The translations under genes were made by a program, and so were the position numbers. This document shows, piece by piece, positions 24,891 to 36,129 of a stretch of DNA of 64,000 nucleotides. This stretch comes from Agelaius tricolor (lineage: Eukaryota; Chordata; Aves; Passeriformes; Icteridae). The stretch spans positions 21,875,516 through 21,939,515 of the forward strand of contig JALJCS010000015.1 in NCBI GenBank assembly GCA_023055355.1. Direction: 5' to 3'. How positions within the stretch are numbered: position 1 is the first letter of the stretch; each line of letters starts with the position of its first letter. A model generated the notes under the pieces. The model saw only the letters and a program-made list of their open reading frames with translations. It was not told where the DNA came from and did no database searches.

Positions 24891-25640
24891 GTGCCGCGCC
24901 CGAGAAACTCCTGGGGCAGCGGTGATGCTCCAGCACCGCGCGGGCGCAGACGCTCGGAATGAGCGCGGGTGGGGGCCGGGGGAGGCTGTCCCCAGACCCT
25001 CCGCTGAGCATGGAGCGCGTACTTGGCGGTTTTGAGACGTCGCCGGTGCCAGCTGCTGACCAAAGCTCCAGGTAAGAAACCCGTAGTGGCGCTCTCCGTG
25101 GCTGCGCTCTGCCTCACACTGGTACTGCTACTTGAAGGTGAGCGGTGAACGGGCGACCGCGTGGCCAGTCCAGGGGAAGACCCGAGGAGGGCGACGGTGC
25201 CTGCGGGGCCCGCGGCACAAGCAGCGAGTGGCGGGGACTGCCGGCGGATGGAGCGGCGCGGGCGGCAGTGCCGAGCGGGAGCGGGCAGCGGGGGTTGCCG
25301 AGGAGGGCGCCGGGCGGGAGCGGGTGGCACGGTCTGTCCGGAGCCGCGCGGAGCTACGGTGGCGCCGCGGCGTGGTGCAATCGCCTCTCGGCGGGGGAAC
25401 TGAGCGGGCAAGGGGGCGCTTCACCGCACGCCGGGAGCTGCGGTCCAGGGGACGGAACTTGCTATAGTCCGTGTTGGTCCCCGGGGCGTGCTGGGTGTTG
25501 TGGTTTTCCACCACTCGGCTGCCGGGCAACCCTCATCACAACCAATACGATGTTTTTCAGCTCCTCAGTTTCTCAGGTTTCCTTTACCACTGTGGACTCC
25601 GCTCACCTAGCTCTTCTGTTTTAGGGAGTGCCACATACAG
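24890..25640. promoter_or_regulatory. Unassigned CpG island with candidate first exon and X-box
   Basis: This is a GC/CpG-rich block. On the plus strand an ATG at 25,010 opens a short frame (MERVLGGFETSP...) that runs into a good donor (CAG before GTAAGA, exon end 25,071), a plausible first coding exon of 20 codons. At 25,518-25,530 GCTGCCGGGCAAC fits the RFX X-box consensus perfectly. I could not connect either to a recognised gene: the exon's phase does not fit the NAA20-like exon downstream. Confidence 0.45.
25010..25071 (+). CDS. Candidate first coding exon of an unrecognised gene (partial)
   Basis: ATG at 25,010, 62 nt, ending in phase 2 before a strong donor GTAAGA. It encodes MERVLGGFETSPVPAADQSS followed by a split arginine or serine codon. 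It lies in a CpG island and 440 bp upstream of an X-box. No downstream partner exon was identified within the window, and I do not recognise the peptide. It could equally be noncoding. Confidence 0.25.
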
Positions 25641-27160
25641 CATGCTGGATTCTTAATCCAAACCATGTCTTGCCCTTTGAAAATTAATGCAGCTGTTAGA
25701 TGCTTATGAGTTATTCTTGTTCCTTAATAGGGTTAATATGTAGCTTATTGAATGGAGAAATTAATTTGCAGTTGTAGCATCCTCTGTGAAGTCTGTATCA
25801 GTAGATTTATTCTAAGTATAGCACATTTAGGATGCTTCCATTTTGACCCAGTGAAAACACCTTCCACAGCATGAGAAGATGTAACAGTGGTTTTAAATGG
25901 CAAAATGGGGGAGTAAATGATAGTAGAAAACGTTTATTTCCTCTTTTTTTTTTTTTTAATTTGTTGGTTTGCATCACTAATCCCAATTATGTAGGACAAT
26001 TTCAGTCCTAAACTCCTCTAACTGCACTACTTTAAAAGTTGCATGTACACTGATCTAATCACCCTCAGTCCTTTGTGCTGTTAATTTAGAATTTTTTTAT
26101 TTGGGACAGCTAAACATAAATTTGCTAGAACAAAACTGTATACTTGGAAATAAAATTATTTCAGGTGTGAGCTGTGAGGATGATGAGGGCTGCAATAATA
26201 TTTTTACAGGTAATTTTTCAGCTTCAGTCAAAAAAAGTATCCCGTATGTCAGGAAGGTGATCATACCACTACCCTGAATCCATGTCAACATTATGTACAT
26301 TGTTATCCCTGGATAACAACTGGACAAGAAGAATGTCCAAGCTGCAAGAAAAAAAAAGTCTGTAGTAACATGCAGGCATAGTCCTCATACGATGTTCATT
26401 AATATAATTCATAAATAATTCTATGGTTTTGTATAAGAATTATACCACTCGCTATGAAACAATTTAATAGTGACTGATTTCCATTTTGATGTGAGAAACT
26501 CAATTGCTCTAAGATACAGAATAAGGCTTGCTTACCTTAATCAGCTTCAGTCATTTGATGAAGTTTTATGGTCTTGAGGCTCTTTCATCCTCCCTCGATC
26601 CCATCCCAGCTTTTCCGAGTTCTACTTACATCCTTAGTACACAAGCTACTTCATTTCATTTGCACTGAAATCACTTTGTATGTCTCATCACAGTGTTTGA
26701 ATGAAGTTTATACCACCTGTTATTTTCCTTAATGGAAGCTGGATACGTAGATAAAGTAACTACACACTCAACAGTACAAATACTTCCTTTGCAGATGTTT
26801 TCAGAGCCAAAGCAGATTGATTTGGTGCTGGTGCACTGAAACAGAATTAGGACCTCAGAAAGCATTTATTTGTCCTTAGGTTGAAAAGTAGTGTTTCTGG
26901 GCAGCACTTGTTCCCTTGCACCTGCAGTTCATTGTGGAAAAGATTTCTTTTAGTGAGCAAATGTTGTTGTGGCTGGCGCAGTGAAAAGCAGAAGAGTTCT
27001 TGGTAAGATCATCTTGGTGGGAACGTGAGTACCAGCCAAAACCTCTCTGTGTTCCGGTGCCACGCCGCTGTGGGAGGAAGGAGCATGAGGTGCAAAGCCC
27101 TGAGCGGAGCAGTGGGAAACGGGAGGTAAGGAAGAGTCGGGCTAAAGACAGATTTAAACT
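25640..27160. other. Intergenic DNA, no assured gene
   Basis: Mostly AT-rich. On the minus strand, just after a good acceptor (TTTTCTTGCAG near 26,345), about 23 codons read LDILLVQLLS then RDNNVHNVDM before a stop, which looks protein-like but breaks. A phrase at 26,162-26,187 (CAGGTGTGAGCTGTGAGGAT) recurs at 27,712. I see nothing firm. Confidence 0.35.
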
Positions 27161-27163
27161 AGG

Positions 27164-27188
27164 CTGGGTGTTAGGGTTAGGGTTAGGA
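27164..27188 (+). repeat. Short interstitial telomeric repeat
   Basis: GTTAGGGTTAGGGTTAGG, about three TTAGGG units on the plus strand. It is followed at once by a direct duplication of GACATTTGTCATCC. It is typical of a repaired break or an old terminal remnant. Confidence 0.75.
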
Positions 27189-27285
27189 AGAGACATTTGT
27201 CATCCAGACATTTGTCATCCAAAACAAAGACCTGTAAAATCCTAGGTCTGCCTTGTGTTTAATGTGTTTTTACTTTATATTTATG

Positions 27286-27852
27286 TCACCACATAAAGCA
27301 AGGAAAGGAGAAATGTGACTGGTTCCCACTATTGCTGTGTGAAGGCTTTTTTTTAAAAGCTGGTGTACTTATATTCTCTTTTTCCACACCAAGCTTGACT
27401 TTTCTCCTCCTTTTTCGAGGTCTGCTGCATTGGGTGTCCCAAGGAGGGCTGGGTTCCTCAGCAGGGGCCTTAGGAGGTGGCGCTGATTCTGCTTTTTCTG
27501 AAGGTGTATCAAAGTGTGCTACGAGAATGACAGTTTTCTCCACTGGAAGGCTTTCCCTCAATGCCATCAGTGCACATGCATGTTTGAATTGTGGAACCAG
27601 AGGGACTAAGAAAAGCCAATACCCGGAGCAGATTTCTGTTTGCTTAGTTTCTGTGAGAAGCGGGCTGTGTGCTGGACAGGGAGAGGTGCTGTTGGAGAGT
27701 GGCATCAGCGCCAGGTGTGAGCTGTGAGGATGATGGGGGCTCGGAGCAGTCAAGAAACTGCTGTAATATTTGAGTAAAATGACATTTTTAGTGGCTGCTG
27801 AATCATAGAGTGAAAAGGTAGACATCCCTGTTTTAGCCTTTACCACAACCAT
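27286..27852 (-). CDS. Uncharacterised exon-like open frame, minus strand
   Basis: A 188-codon open frame. Its part from 27,605 leftward follows a splice-acceptor-like sequence (CTTTTCTTAG on the minus strand). It has ordinary amino-acid usage, including VEKTVILVAHFDTPSEKAES, a proline-rich run, a basic cluster RPRKRRRKVK and VEKENIST. That resembles part of a nuclear protein exon. I cannot name the family, and no partner exons or clear donor were found. It may be a pseudoexon carried with the neighbouring NAA20 fragment, or chance. Confidence 0.3.
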   Translation of the reverse strand: MVVVKAKTGMSTFSLYDSAATKNVILLKYYSSFLTAPSPHHPHSSHLALMPLSNSTSPCPAHSPLLTETKQTEICSGYWLFLVPLVPQFKHACALMALRESLPVEKTVILVAHFDTPSEKAESAPPPKAPAEEPSPPWDTQCSRPRKRRRKVKLGVEKENISTPAFKKKPSHSNSGNQSHFSFPCFMW

Positions 27853-27958
27853 TGTATCATGTGTTTATCCATGGCTTATTCCTCTTGTGAAGTTGTCTGG
27901 CTGCAGGCAGTGCATTACTCCAAAGGTGCTGCTGTGCTGATGCTCTGTATGTTCACAG

Positions 27959-29190
27959 TCATGGGCAAAGCCGAAGGCTCTGTGACTAGGGAAGAATGGC
28001 ATGGACACGTTACTGCTCTCTCTGTTGCACCACAATTTTGATGGCTGGGTTTGGCTGCTAAATTGATGGAGCTCCTGGAAGAAATTTCAGAAAAGTGAGT
28101 AGTATGGCTATCTTTAAATTTATCTTTTACAGTAACGTTTAAAAGTAGCATTTCTACAGAAAGCTGCCTCTTTTTTACGTGGCAGAATTTTGCTTTATGT
28201 GGTGTTCTGATTTTCTGAAATTCCTCACAGTTGGAGAAAAAGAGTTATGAAAGTTGCTTAGCAGTTTAAAATCTCAGGGTTTCTCTGAAAGCTGACTTGC
28301 CAGAGGGAGGAGGAAATAGCCTGAATTCCAGTACAGATAGTGTATAAAAGAACATTCCTTGACAGAAAAAGAGCTTTGTGAAACATCAGCACTGTTTCCT
28401 ATAGGGCCTCCAACATACTTGTTCAGTAACTGTGGGCTTTGTGCAATGCCCTCAGGCACAGTCCTGAACAAATTTTGTACTGCAGAGAGTATCTTAGTTT
28501 ACTTGCCATCCCCTGCTTGGTTACTTGTACCTGAGAAAATTTAATTTAGTGTCAGATGAACCCACTGGGAAATGTCCTTAGCTGATTCTAGTAGTGCAAC
28601 CCCACTATGGTTGGTAAGATTGGAAAGTAGTATGAAAAATTTGCCTTGTGGAATTAAGGGTCTATCATCTCCTGTTAGGCAACTGAATTTTGTGACTGAT
28701 TCCACTTCTCCTAATCCAAGCAATCTAAAATGTGGATACTTTTAAAATTGGATTTAGGCCTGTGGGGGCATGTAACTCGTCTTGTTCTTTCTGATCAAAT
28801 TTCTGAACTCACTGACTGATGAAAGATGGCCATGCGATAAAAATAAAATTAAACGTCTATGACTGAATTTTCCCTTGGTAAATGAGAGTATCTGTTATTA
28901 CATTGGGAAAGATGTTTAATTAGTATACTACATTGGACTTGCTTGTGTTTCATTACAATTTATGGGTTGTTATTTAGAAATACATTTACCTACTATTCCT
29001 TAATGTGGTTTTGCTTTTTTGTTTCTTTTCCTCCCCTGCTAAAGAAAGGGTGGATTTTTTGTCGATCTCTTTGTGAGAGTATCAAATCATGTTGCTGTAA
29101 ATATGTATAAGCAACTAGGCTACAGTGTGTACCGGACAGTCTTAGAGTACTACTCAGCTAGCAATGGGGAGCCAGATGAAGATGCTTATG
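27959..29190 (+). pseudogene. NAA20: NAA20-like (NatB acetyltransferase subunit) unprocessed fragment with stop
   Basis: NAA20 is the catalytic subunit of the NatB N-terminal acetyltransferase, a GNAT-fold enzyme of about 178 aa. Two exons are present with their introns. The first, 27,959-28,094, reads MGKAEGSVTREEWHGHVTAL and onward through the acetyl-CoA region to EISEK. The second, 29,045-29,190, reads GGFFVDLFVR through EYYSASNGEPDEDAY. Splice sites and phases match the family. In the first exon the expected Arg-Arg pair after APxF is TGA-TGG (28,039-28,044): a stop and Trp, each one C-to-T change at a CpG. I find neither the N-terminal exons nor the last exon. It is therefore a truncated, intron-retaining duplicate that is no longer functional, not a retrocopy. 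Protein conservation elsewhere suggests a recent loss. Confidence 0.88.
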
Positions 29191-29964
29191 GTAAGTTCTT
29201 GTTTGGTCTCGAATGGAACTATTCTCATGTTGAAGGCTGCTGGGATTGTTTGTAAGAGTGTTACTATTTTTTTATATGAAACACATAAAAAAGCATGAAA
29301 CAATTTGAAAATATATGAATTTATAATTATATTAATTATATGAAACCATTTCAGATAGTTGCTGATTAATAGGATTTTTGTATTTTTGTAACTTTTCCTA
29401 ATTAGGATTATATCAGTTACAAAACTTAATCTTGCCACTTACACATTTTGTAGCATCTCTGGCAAAATCGACCACAGAACAAGAATAAATGAGGAGGAAT
29501 GTCAGTGCTTTCTTCCTTTCATCCCATAACAGGGACTTGAAACTTTGTTTTTCTCAGATGTCTATAAGACCCAGTCAGTTTTAGCTCTCTAAAGAAGCTA
29601 CAGAGCAGTGATGAGTGCCTGAACCACATCCCCTGCAGCCATCAGGGGATTGAGGGCAGGGAAAAGGGCAGAGAAAGGGAAATAAATAACAGAGCCATCA
29701 AGACTGGAGGATGTGAGGATGAATCCAAAACTATGCTCTCCAAGAGCTGAAAGAACACATTTCTTTAAACAAGACATCCAAACCGGAATGAAGGACTTGC
29801 ACTCTTTCCAGATCTTCCCAGCACCATAACGCATTTTTAAAAAAAGCCATCTGTGGAAATGGGATGCTCCTGTAAGCCTTGCAGAGACTTTCTCCAACAC
29901 CACAAACCACCCCTCCTGTTGCTCTTCCTTTACCACTCAGGGCTGAGCCATGGAGACCTGCTTC

Positions 29965-30005
<41 letters not shown>

Positions 30006-31924
30006 TGTGTGTGTATTTCAGGGGTTTTTTTTAAACCAAGAAAAAATCAATATCATATTTTAAAAAGAACCCCCAGAGCTTTGGGGAAAGTGGGCATAAA
30101 TGTCACACAAAACACAAAGAAAGACTGAGCTACTAAGGAATCCTACTTAGAGCAGCAGTGGTGGGGTGGGAGGGAAGAAATATAGCAGAGAAATTTAACA
30201 CCATTTAGGAGGATTTATACACAATGTTTTCATTGCAAGCAGCATTTAGAAGTGACAATTTAGTGATTTATCACATCCCAGCACACTCCTTCCCTGTCAA
30301 AGTGATAGGCAGAACCAGCAGAGCAGCTCTGAACACACTGTTCACTACAAGGCACCACCAACAAACCCAGAACAGCTCCACCCTTGGCCAACCCTGTCCC
30401 CTTGGGCCTTCTGAGAAGCTGGGATTTAGGAGAAGGCCTTGCAGGGGAACAGTGTTTCAAATGTCAAAGGATTTAAAAATATACAAAGCTATGAAAGCCG
30501 ATGAGACCTGAAAGAATTGAAGGAGAAGGTGTCTTAGCAGAGCATCTTTGGCCAGTGCAGCCAGATAACCCTCAGATATCATTACTGGAGCATCTGGGAG
30601 TGAAGCCCAGCAGGAGATGCTGCAACATGAACTCCTGCCCCACACGAGAGGTTCCCAGAGACCAAAACCTCCACTCCATGCAGAGCAGACAGGATCTGAC
30701 CACAACACCTGCCTTGGGCCAAACCTGCTCTTCATTTTTCACGAGCCACACAGAAACGTGGTGTATTTATGATCACTTCTCTCACCAGACCTGGTTGCAA
30801 TCAGCACTGGATCCCAAAACTGAAGGAGAAGCCTTGTGTGGACAATTCTTCCTTCAAGGCTCAGCTCCAGTACCAGGCTCAAGACCTGGCATGCGCATGC
30901 ATTTGGCAGGGAGTAGCAAATCAAGTGAAAGAACATTTCAGGGTTTTTCTTCAGTTGATTGTTTAGGAATTTACTTGGAATAAGCTTCCTCCCCAAGAGG
31001 GATTTCAATTCTACACATGCACAAAGAGGAGAAAACATTAATGCAGCGTTGAGACAGCTCCTTGCTGAGAGCAGTGGTTTTAAGGTTAAGGCCCTTGTAT
31101 ATCTGGGAGGGTGAAACCTCTGTGTTCAACCCTCTGGGATCATCACTTGGGCTTCCTGTGCTTCTCAAGCTCTCAAAGTAAAATTGACCCACCAAACTCA
31201 TCTTTGTCTCAATCCTAATCCCTGCATCATCCTTCAGGTGTATTTCCTCACAATGAAATTGGAGTAGAAAATGCTTTAGGAAATGCCTTGCAGCCCCTTC
31301 TTCCCCAAAGGACAAATCTGCTTTAATTAGGAATGCTCTTCAAGCACAAGGTTTGGATGCAGCCAGTGAGACTCACATTTCAGAAGGACCATCAATGGTC
31401 TGATAAAGACACAGCACTATCAAGCAGGCTGCTGGACTGAGGAGAATATTTGAAACCTGCTGACATGCAGTTCTAGCAGAAGTGCAAAATGAAATGTAAT
31501 GTAGTAGAACTGGAAAATGAAATGCTGTTAGACAAGGCTGCTCCCCAAATTGGCTCTGCCTGGATCCACCTGCCCTGCAGCACAGCCTTCTCCCTTTCTC
31601 CTCACTGCCCTCTGCTCAGCACCAACCCAAGTCTGGGCTATTTCAATTCATGTCAGACACAGAGCAGCTGATGGGCAGCAAATGCAGCCTTCCCAAAGTG
31701 GCTGCCCATGACCTGGACTGCAGGGCAGAGCTCAGGGAGGAGGTGGCAGCTTCCTCAATGGCTTTTCATGTCCTCTCTCTGCCATGCACACACTGGCATG
31801 CATGGCATGGCTCTGTTTTGGCAGCCGGTCCCTTGGCAGGGTGAACTCTCTCCTCCTTGCTGTGACATGTGGGCTGGCAGGGATGACACAGTGACCTCAG
31901 CCAGCTGATGCTGCCTGTGCCATC
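29191..31924. other. Intergenic DNA without recognised genes
   Basis: No family resemblance was found in any frame. It contains a GT microsatellite (29,969-30,014). The 30.1-31.9 kb part is mixed-composition sequence that may be old retroelement, but I cannot assign it. Confidence 0.4.
29969..30014. repeat. (GT)n microsatellite
   Basis: About 23 GT dinucleotides with one AT interruption. Confidence 0.97.
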
Positions 31925-32325
31925 ACCTGGCACTGATGTGTTTGATGAAAATCCTTTTGCTGGGATTTTTCTCCTGAGAAGCCTCAGAACAGAAATGGAA
32001 CCAATAACAATCTGCTAGCTGTGGAGTGTGGGCTGGAGATGGTTTAGCAACAGGGGCATCATGGACTGGTCTCCTGTACATTGTTTCTACTTGATGACCA
32101 ATCATGGTCCAGCTGCGTCAGGGCTGTGAGCAGTCCCAGGTTTTTATTATTCATTCCTTTCCAGCTTTCTGATGTCTCCTTGCTCTTTTAGTATAGTTCT
32201 AATATCTCATTTTCTTTTAATATAATAGAGATCATAAAATAATATTTCAGCCTTCTGAAAGGTGGAGTCAAGTTTCTCGTCTCTTCCCTTGTCCTGGGGA
32301 CCCTCAAACACCACCACAATCACCG
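31925..32325 (+). mobile_element. Probable solo LTR of an avian endogenous retrovirus
   Basis: The segment has a TATA-rich stretch (TTTAATATAATAGAGATCAT), an AT-rich poly(A)-type zone (ATAAAATAATATTTCAGCC), then TCTCGTCTCTTCCCTTGTCC and an end in CTCAAACACCACCACA. This matches the general form of songbird LTR 3' ends. No internal proviral sequence follows. Edges are approximate. Confidence 0.55.
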
Positions 32326-32329
32326 GCCG

Positions 32330-33080
32330 AGCGGGTTTGTGCGAGCCTCTCTGTAACCCTCGGCCGGTCCCGAGTCAGCAGAAACCGGGGGGGCAGCCCC
32401 GACACGGCCGACAGCGGGGAGACACTCTCTGTGCCCCGAGGGTGCTGAGGGCACCTGGGCTGGGGGGAGACACTCTCTGTGCCCCGAGGGTACTGAGGGC
32501 ACCTGGGCTGGCAGGGAGACACTTTCTGTGCCCCGAGGGTACTGAGGGCACCTGGGCTGGTCACCTTTGCAGCACAAGAGACACCAGAGACATCGGTAGA
32601 TGATAAAGGGCCGACTCTTAGCAGGGGTTAATCCAAGGTTTTATTAGGAGTCCCAAAGGAGCTCCTGCACCTCAGGGGACCTCCTGCAGAGAGCCCCAGG
32701 GAGATGTGCCAAGGTTACATTTAAAGGGAGGTGGAAACCCAAAGTAGATAACATCCTACCAACCATTAAGTGACCCTAAGGGATGGATGCTGCGGGATAG
32801 ACATATAGGACAGTGTATGGGGCAAGGCTTGGGGGGCTGACTCCCAGCCTCTGGCTAATCACTCAATGACTTGGACCGAAACTTTTGCATGGAGGGGATG
32901 GGAGGCTGAGTGATTGACAGAGAGCCAGGGTGGGGGTTTGGGGATGATCTCATCCCGGGAGAGAGATAACACAGGTAAAGGGAGGGGGGTACAGTTTGGG
33001 ATAAACCATTTGGGAAAAATATGGGTATACAAATCAAAATTACTTCAAAGTATTATAAAGTATAAAAATGCACTACAGCA
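32330..33080 (-). mobile_element. LTR-like sequence, minus strand, with tandem repeat near its end
   Basis: Read on the minus strand there is a poly(A) signal (AATAAA, 32,645-32,640) followed by ACCTTGGATTAACCCC and a GC-rich tail containing three 48-49-bp repeats. This fits the R-U5 end of an LTR. The part from 32,700 to 33,080 would be U3. Ends are uncertain. Confidence 0.45.
32421..32565. repeat. Three tandem 48-49-bp repeats
   Basis: Copies start at 32,421, 32,469 and 32,518. Each begins GACACTCTCTGTGCCCCGAG or a one-base variant and ends GAGGGCACCTGGGCTGG. Confidence 0.95.
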
Positions 33081-33299
33081 GGTTTGGGCAGCACCAAATA
33101 AAATGTAATAAAATGCTTTAAAAATAGAAAAATAAAAAATAAAAATTAAATAAAATTAAAATAACAAAATTAATTTAAAATATATGAAAAACAAAATAAA
33201 AACTGTAAAGTGCTATAGAGTGCCATAAAAGTTCCATAAAGGGTAGTGCCGTAATGCAAGACCCTGAAATACCACTACAATCAGCAGCTTGAGTTGGTC

Positions 33300-35085
33300 T
33301 GGGCAGCACCAAATAAAATAAAACAAAAAGCTTTAAAAATAGAAAAATTAAAAATAATAAATACATTAAAAAAAAAATAAAAGCTTTAAAAATAAAAAAA
33401 ATTAAAAATAAAAGCTTTAAAAACAGAAAAATTAAAAATAAAAAAAAAAATTAAAAAATAAAAGTTTTAAAAATAGAAAAATTTAAAATAAAGATTGAAT
33501 AAAAATAAAAAATAAAAATAGAAAAAATAAAATTAGAAAAAGAAAAGCTTTAAAAATGGAAAAAGTAAAAATAAAAATTAAATAAAAAATAAACTTAAAA
33601 AAATTAAATAAAACCATTAAAAATGGAAAAACTAAAAATACAAAATAAATAAAAATAAAATTAGAAAAATAAAAGAAAAAGCTTTAAAAATAGAAAAACT
33701 TAAGATAAAAATTAAATTAAAAAAATTTAGAAAAATAAAAGCTTTAAAAATGGAAAAATTAAAAATAATAATGAAATAAAAATAAAATTAAATAATAAAA
33801 TAAAAAGCTTTAAAAATAGAAAAATTAAAAATAAAAATTAAAAAAAAATTAGAAAAATAAAAGCTTAAAAAAGAAAAATTAAAAATTAAAATTAAATAAA
33901 AAATAAAATTAGAAAAATAAAAAAAGCTTTAAAAATAGAAAAATTAAAAATAAAAATTAAATAAAAAATAAAATTAGAAAAATAAAAGCTTTAAAAATAG
34001 AAAAATTAAAAATAAAAATTAAATAAATAATAAAATTAAAAAATACAAGTTTTAAAAATAGAAAAATTTAAAATAAAGATTAAATAAAAATAAAAAATAA
34101 AAATAGAAAAAATAGAAAAAATAAAATTAGAAAAAGAAAAGCTTTAAAAATGGAAAAAGTAAAAATAAAAATTAACTAAAAAATAAACTTAAAAAAATAA
34201 ATAAAAACATTAAAAATGGAAAAATAAAAGCTTTAAAAATGGAGAAATTAACAATACAAATTAAATAAAAATAAAAATAGAAAAATAAAATAAAAAGCTT
34301 TAAAAATACAAAAATTAAAAATTAAAATTAAATAAAAAATAAAATTAAAAAAATAAAATAAAAGCTTTGAAAATGGAAAAATTAAAAATAATAATGAAAA
34401 TAAAATTAAATAATAAAATAAAAAGCTTTAAAAATAGAAAAATTAAAAATAAAAATTAATTAAATAATAAAATTAGAAAAATAAAATAAAAAGCCTTAAA
34501 AATAGAAAAATTAAAGATAGAGATTAAATTAAAAATAAAATTAGAAAAATAAAAGCTTTAAAAATAGAAAAATTAAAAATAAAAATTAAATAAAAATTAG
34601 AAAATAAAAAGGCTTTAAAAATAGAAAAATTAAAAATATGAATTAAATAAAAAAATTTAAAAAATAAAAGCTATAAAAATTAAATAAAAATGAAATTAAA
34701 AACTAAAATAACAAGCATTAAAAATAGAAAAATTTAAAATAAAAATTAAATAAAAATAAAATAAATGCTTTAAAAATGGAAAAATTAAAAATAAAAATTA
34801 AATAAATATCAAATTAAAAAAATAAAATAAAAGCCTTAAAAATGGAGAAATTAAAACTAAAAATTAAATAAAAAATAAATTTAAAAAGGTAAAAACTTTA
34901 AATATATAAAAATTAAATAAAAAATTAAATTAGATAAATAAAATAAAAAGTTTAAAAATAGAAAAATTAAAAAGAAGAATTAAATAAAAAATAAAATGAT
35001 AAAAATAAAAGCTTTAAACATGGAAAAATTAAATAAAAAATAAAATTAAAAAAATAAAATTAATAAAAAATAAATGAAAAAGAAA
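33300..35085. repeat. AT-rich low-complexity left arm
   Basis: About 1.8 kb of degenerate AAAGCTTTAAAAATAGAAAAA and ATTAAAAATAAAAATTAAA words with a loose period of 40-70 bp. No coding potential. Confidence 0.9.
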
Positions 35086-35139
35086 ATAAAAACCGTAAAG
35101 TGCTGTAAAGTACCGTAAAATTTCCATGAATGTAGTGGC

Positions 35140-36058
35140 ATAATGCACGACTGTCGTAAAACTGCCGTAAAGCTGCCGCAAAGCGCGACTGTCGTAAAAG
35201 GTGCCGTAAAGCGAGACTGTCGTAAAAGGTGCCGTAAAGCGCGACTGTCGCAAAAGGTGCCGTAAAGCGCGACTGTCGTAAAAGGTGTCGTAAAGCGCGA
35301 CTGTCGTAAAACTGCCGTAAAGCGCGACTGTCGTAAAACTGCCGTAAAGCGCGACTGTCGTAAAAGGTGCCGTAAAGCGCGACTGTCGTAAAAGGTGCCG
35401 TAAAGCGCGACTGTCGCAAAACTGCCGTAAAGCGCGACTGTCGCAAAACTGCCGTAAAGCGCGACTGTCGTAAAAGGTGCCGTAAAGCGCGACTGTCGCA
35501 AAACTGCCGTAAAGCGCGACTGTCGCAAAACTGCCGTAAAGCGCGACTGTCGTAAAAGGTGCCGTAAAGCGCGACTGTCGTAAAAGGTGCCGTAAAGCGC
35601 GACTGTCGCAAAACTGCCGTAAAGCGCGACTGTCGTAAAAGGTGCCGTAAAGCGCGACTGTCGTAAAACTGCCGTAAAGCGCGACTGTCGTAAAAGGTGC
35701 CGTAAAGCGAGACTGTCGTAAAAGGTGCCGTAAAGCGCGACTGTCGCAAAAGGTGCCGTAAAGCGCGACTGTCGTAAAAGGTGCCGTAAAGCGCGACTGT
35801 CGCAAAAGGTGCCGTAAAGCGCGACTGTCGCAAAACTGCCGTAAAGCGCGACTGTCGTAAAAGGTGCCGTAAAGCGCGACTGTCGTAAAACTGCCGTAAA
35901 GCGAGACTGTCGTAAAAGGTGCCGTAAAGCGAGACTGTCGTAAAAGGTGCCGTAAAGCGCGACTGTCGCAAAAGGTGCCGTAAAGCGCGACTGTCGTAAA
36001 AGGTGTCGTAAAGTGCGACTGTCGTAAAACTGCCGTAAAGCGCGACTGTCGTAACAGG
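35140..36058. repeat. GC-rich minisatellite of 27/28-bp units (about 33 copies)
   Basis: The unit is GCCGTAAAGCGCGACTGTCG followed by TAAAA or CAAAA and then GGT (28 bp) or CT (27 bp). The two length classes are interspersed. CpG-rich units stand inside an AT-rich palindrome. The right arm of the palindrome has only one inverted unit (36,065-36,092), so the array grew on one side only. Long open frames across it are artefacts of the repeat. Confidence 0.95.
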
Positions 36059-36129
36059 TGCATTTTTACGACGGTCGCGCTTTACGACACTACCTTTTAT
36101 GGAACTTTTATGGTACTTTACAGCACTTT

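Noticed and set aside
27959..29190. NAA20 segment as a processed retrocopy
   Set aside because: Introns with proper splice sites are retained, so it arose by DNA duplication.
35140..36058. CRISPR-like array
   Set aside because: Units are contiguous without unique spacers, and the genome is a vertebrate.
35029..36063. Open frames of 160-344 codons on the minus strand (repeating RFTAPFTTVALYG)
   Set aside because: They exist only because the 27/28-bp units lack stops in several frames. Frames overlap each other and run into AT-rich repeat, with no independent sign of coding.
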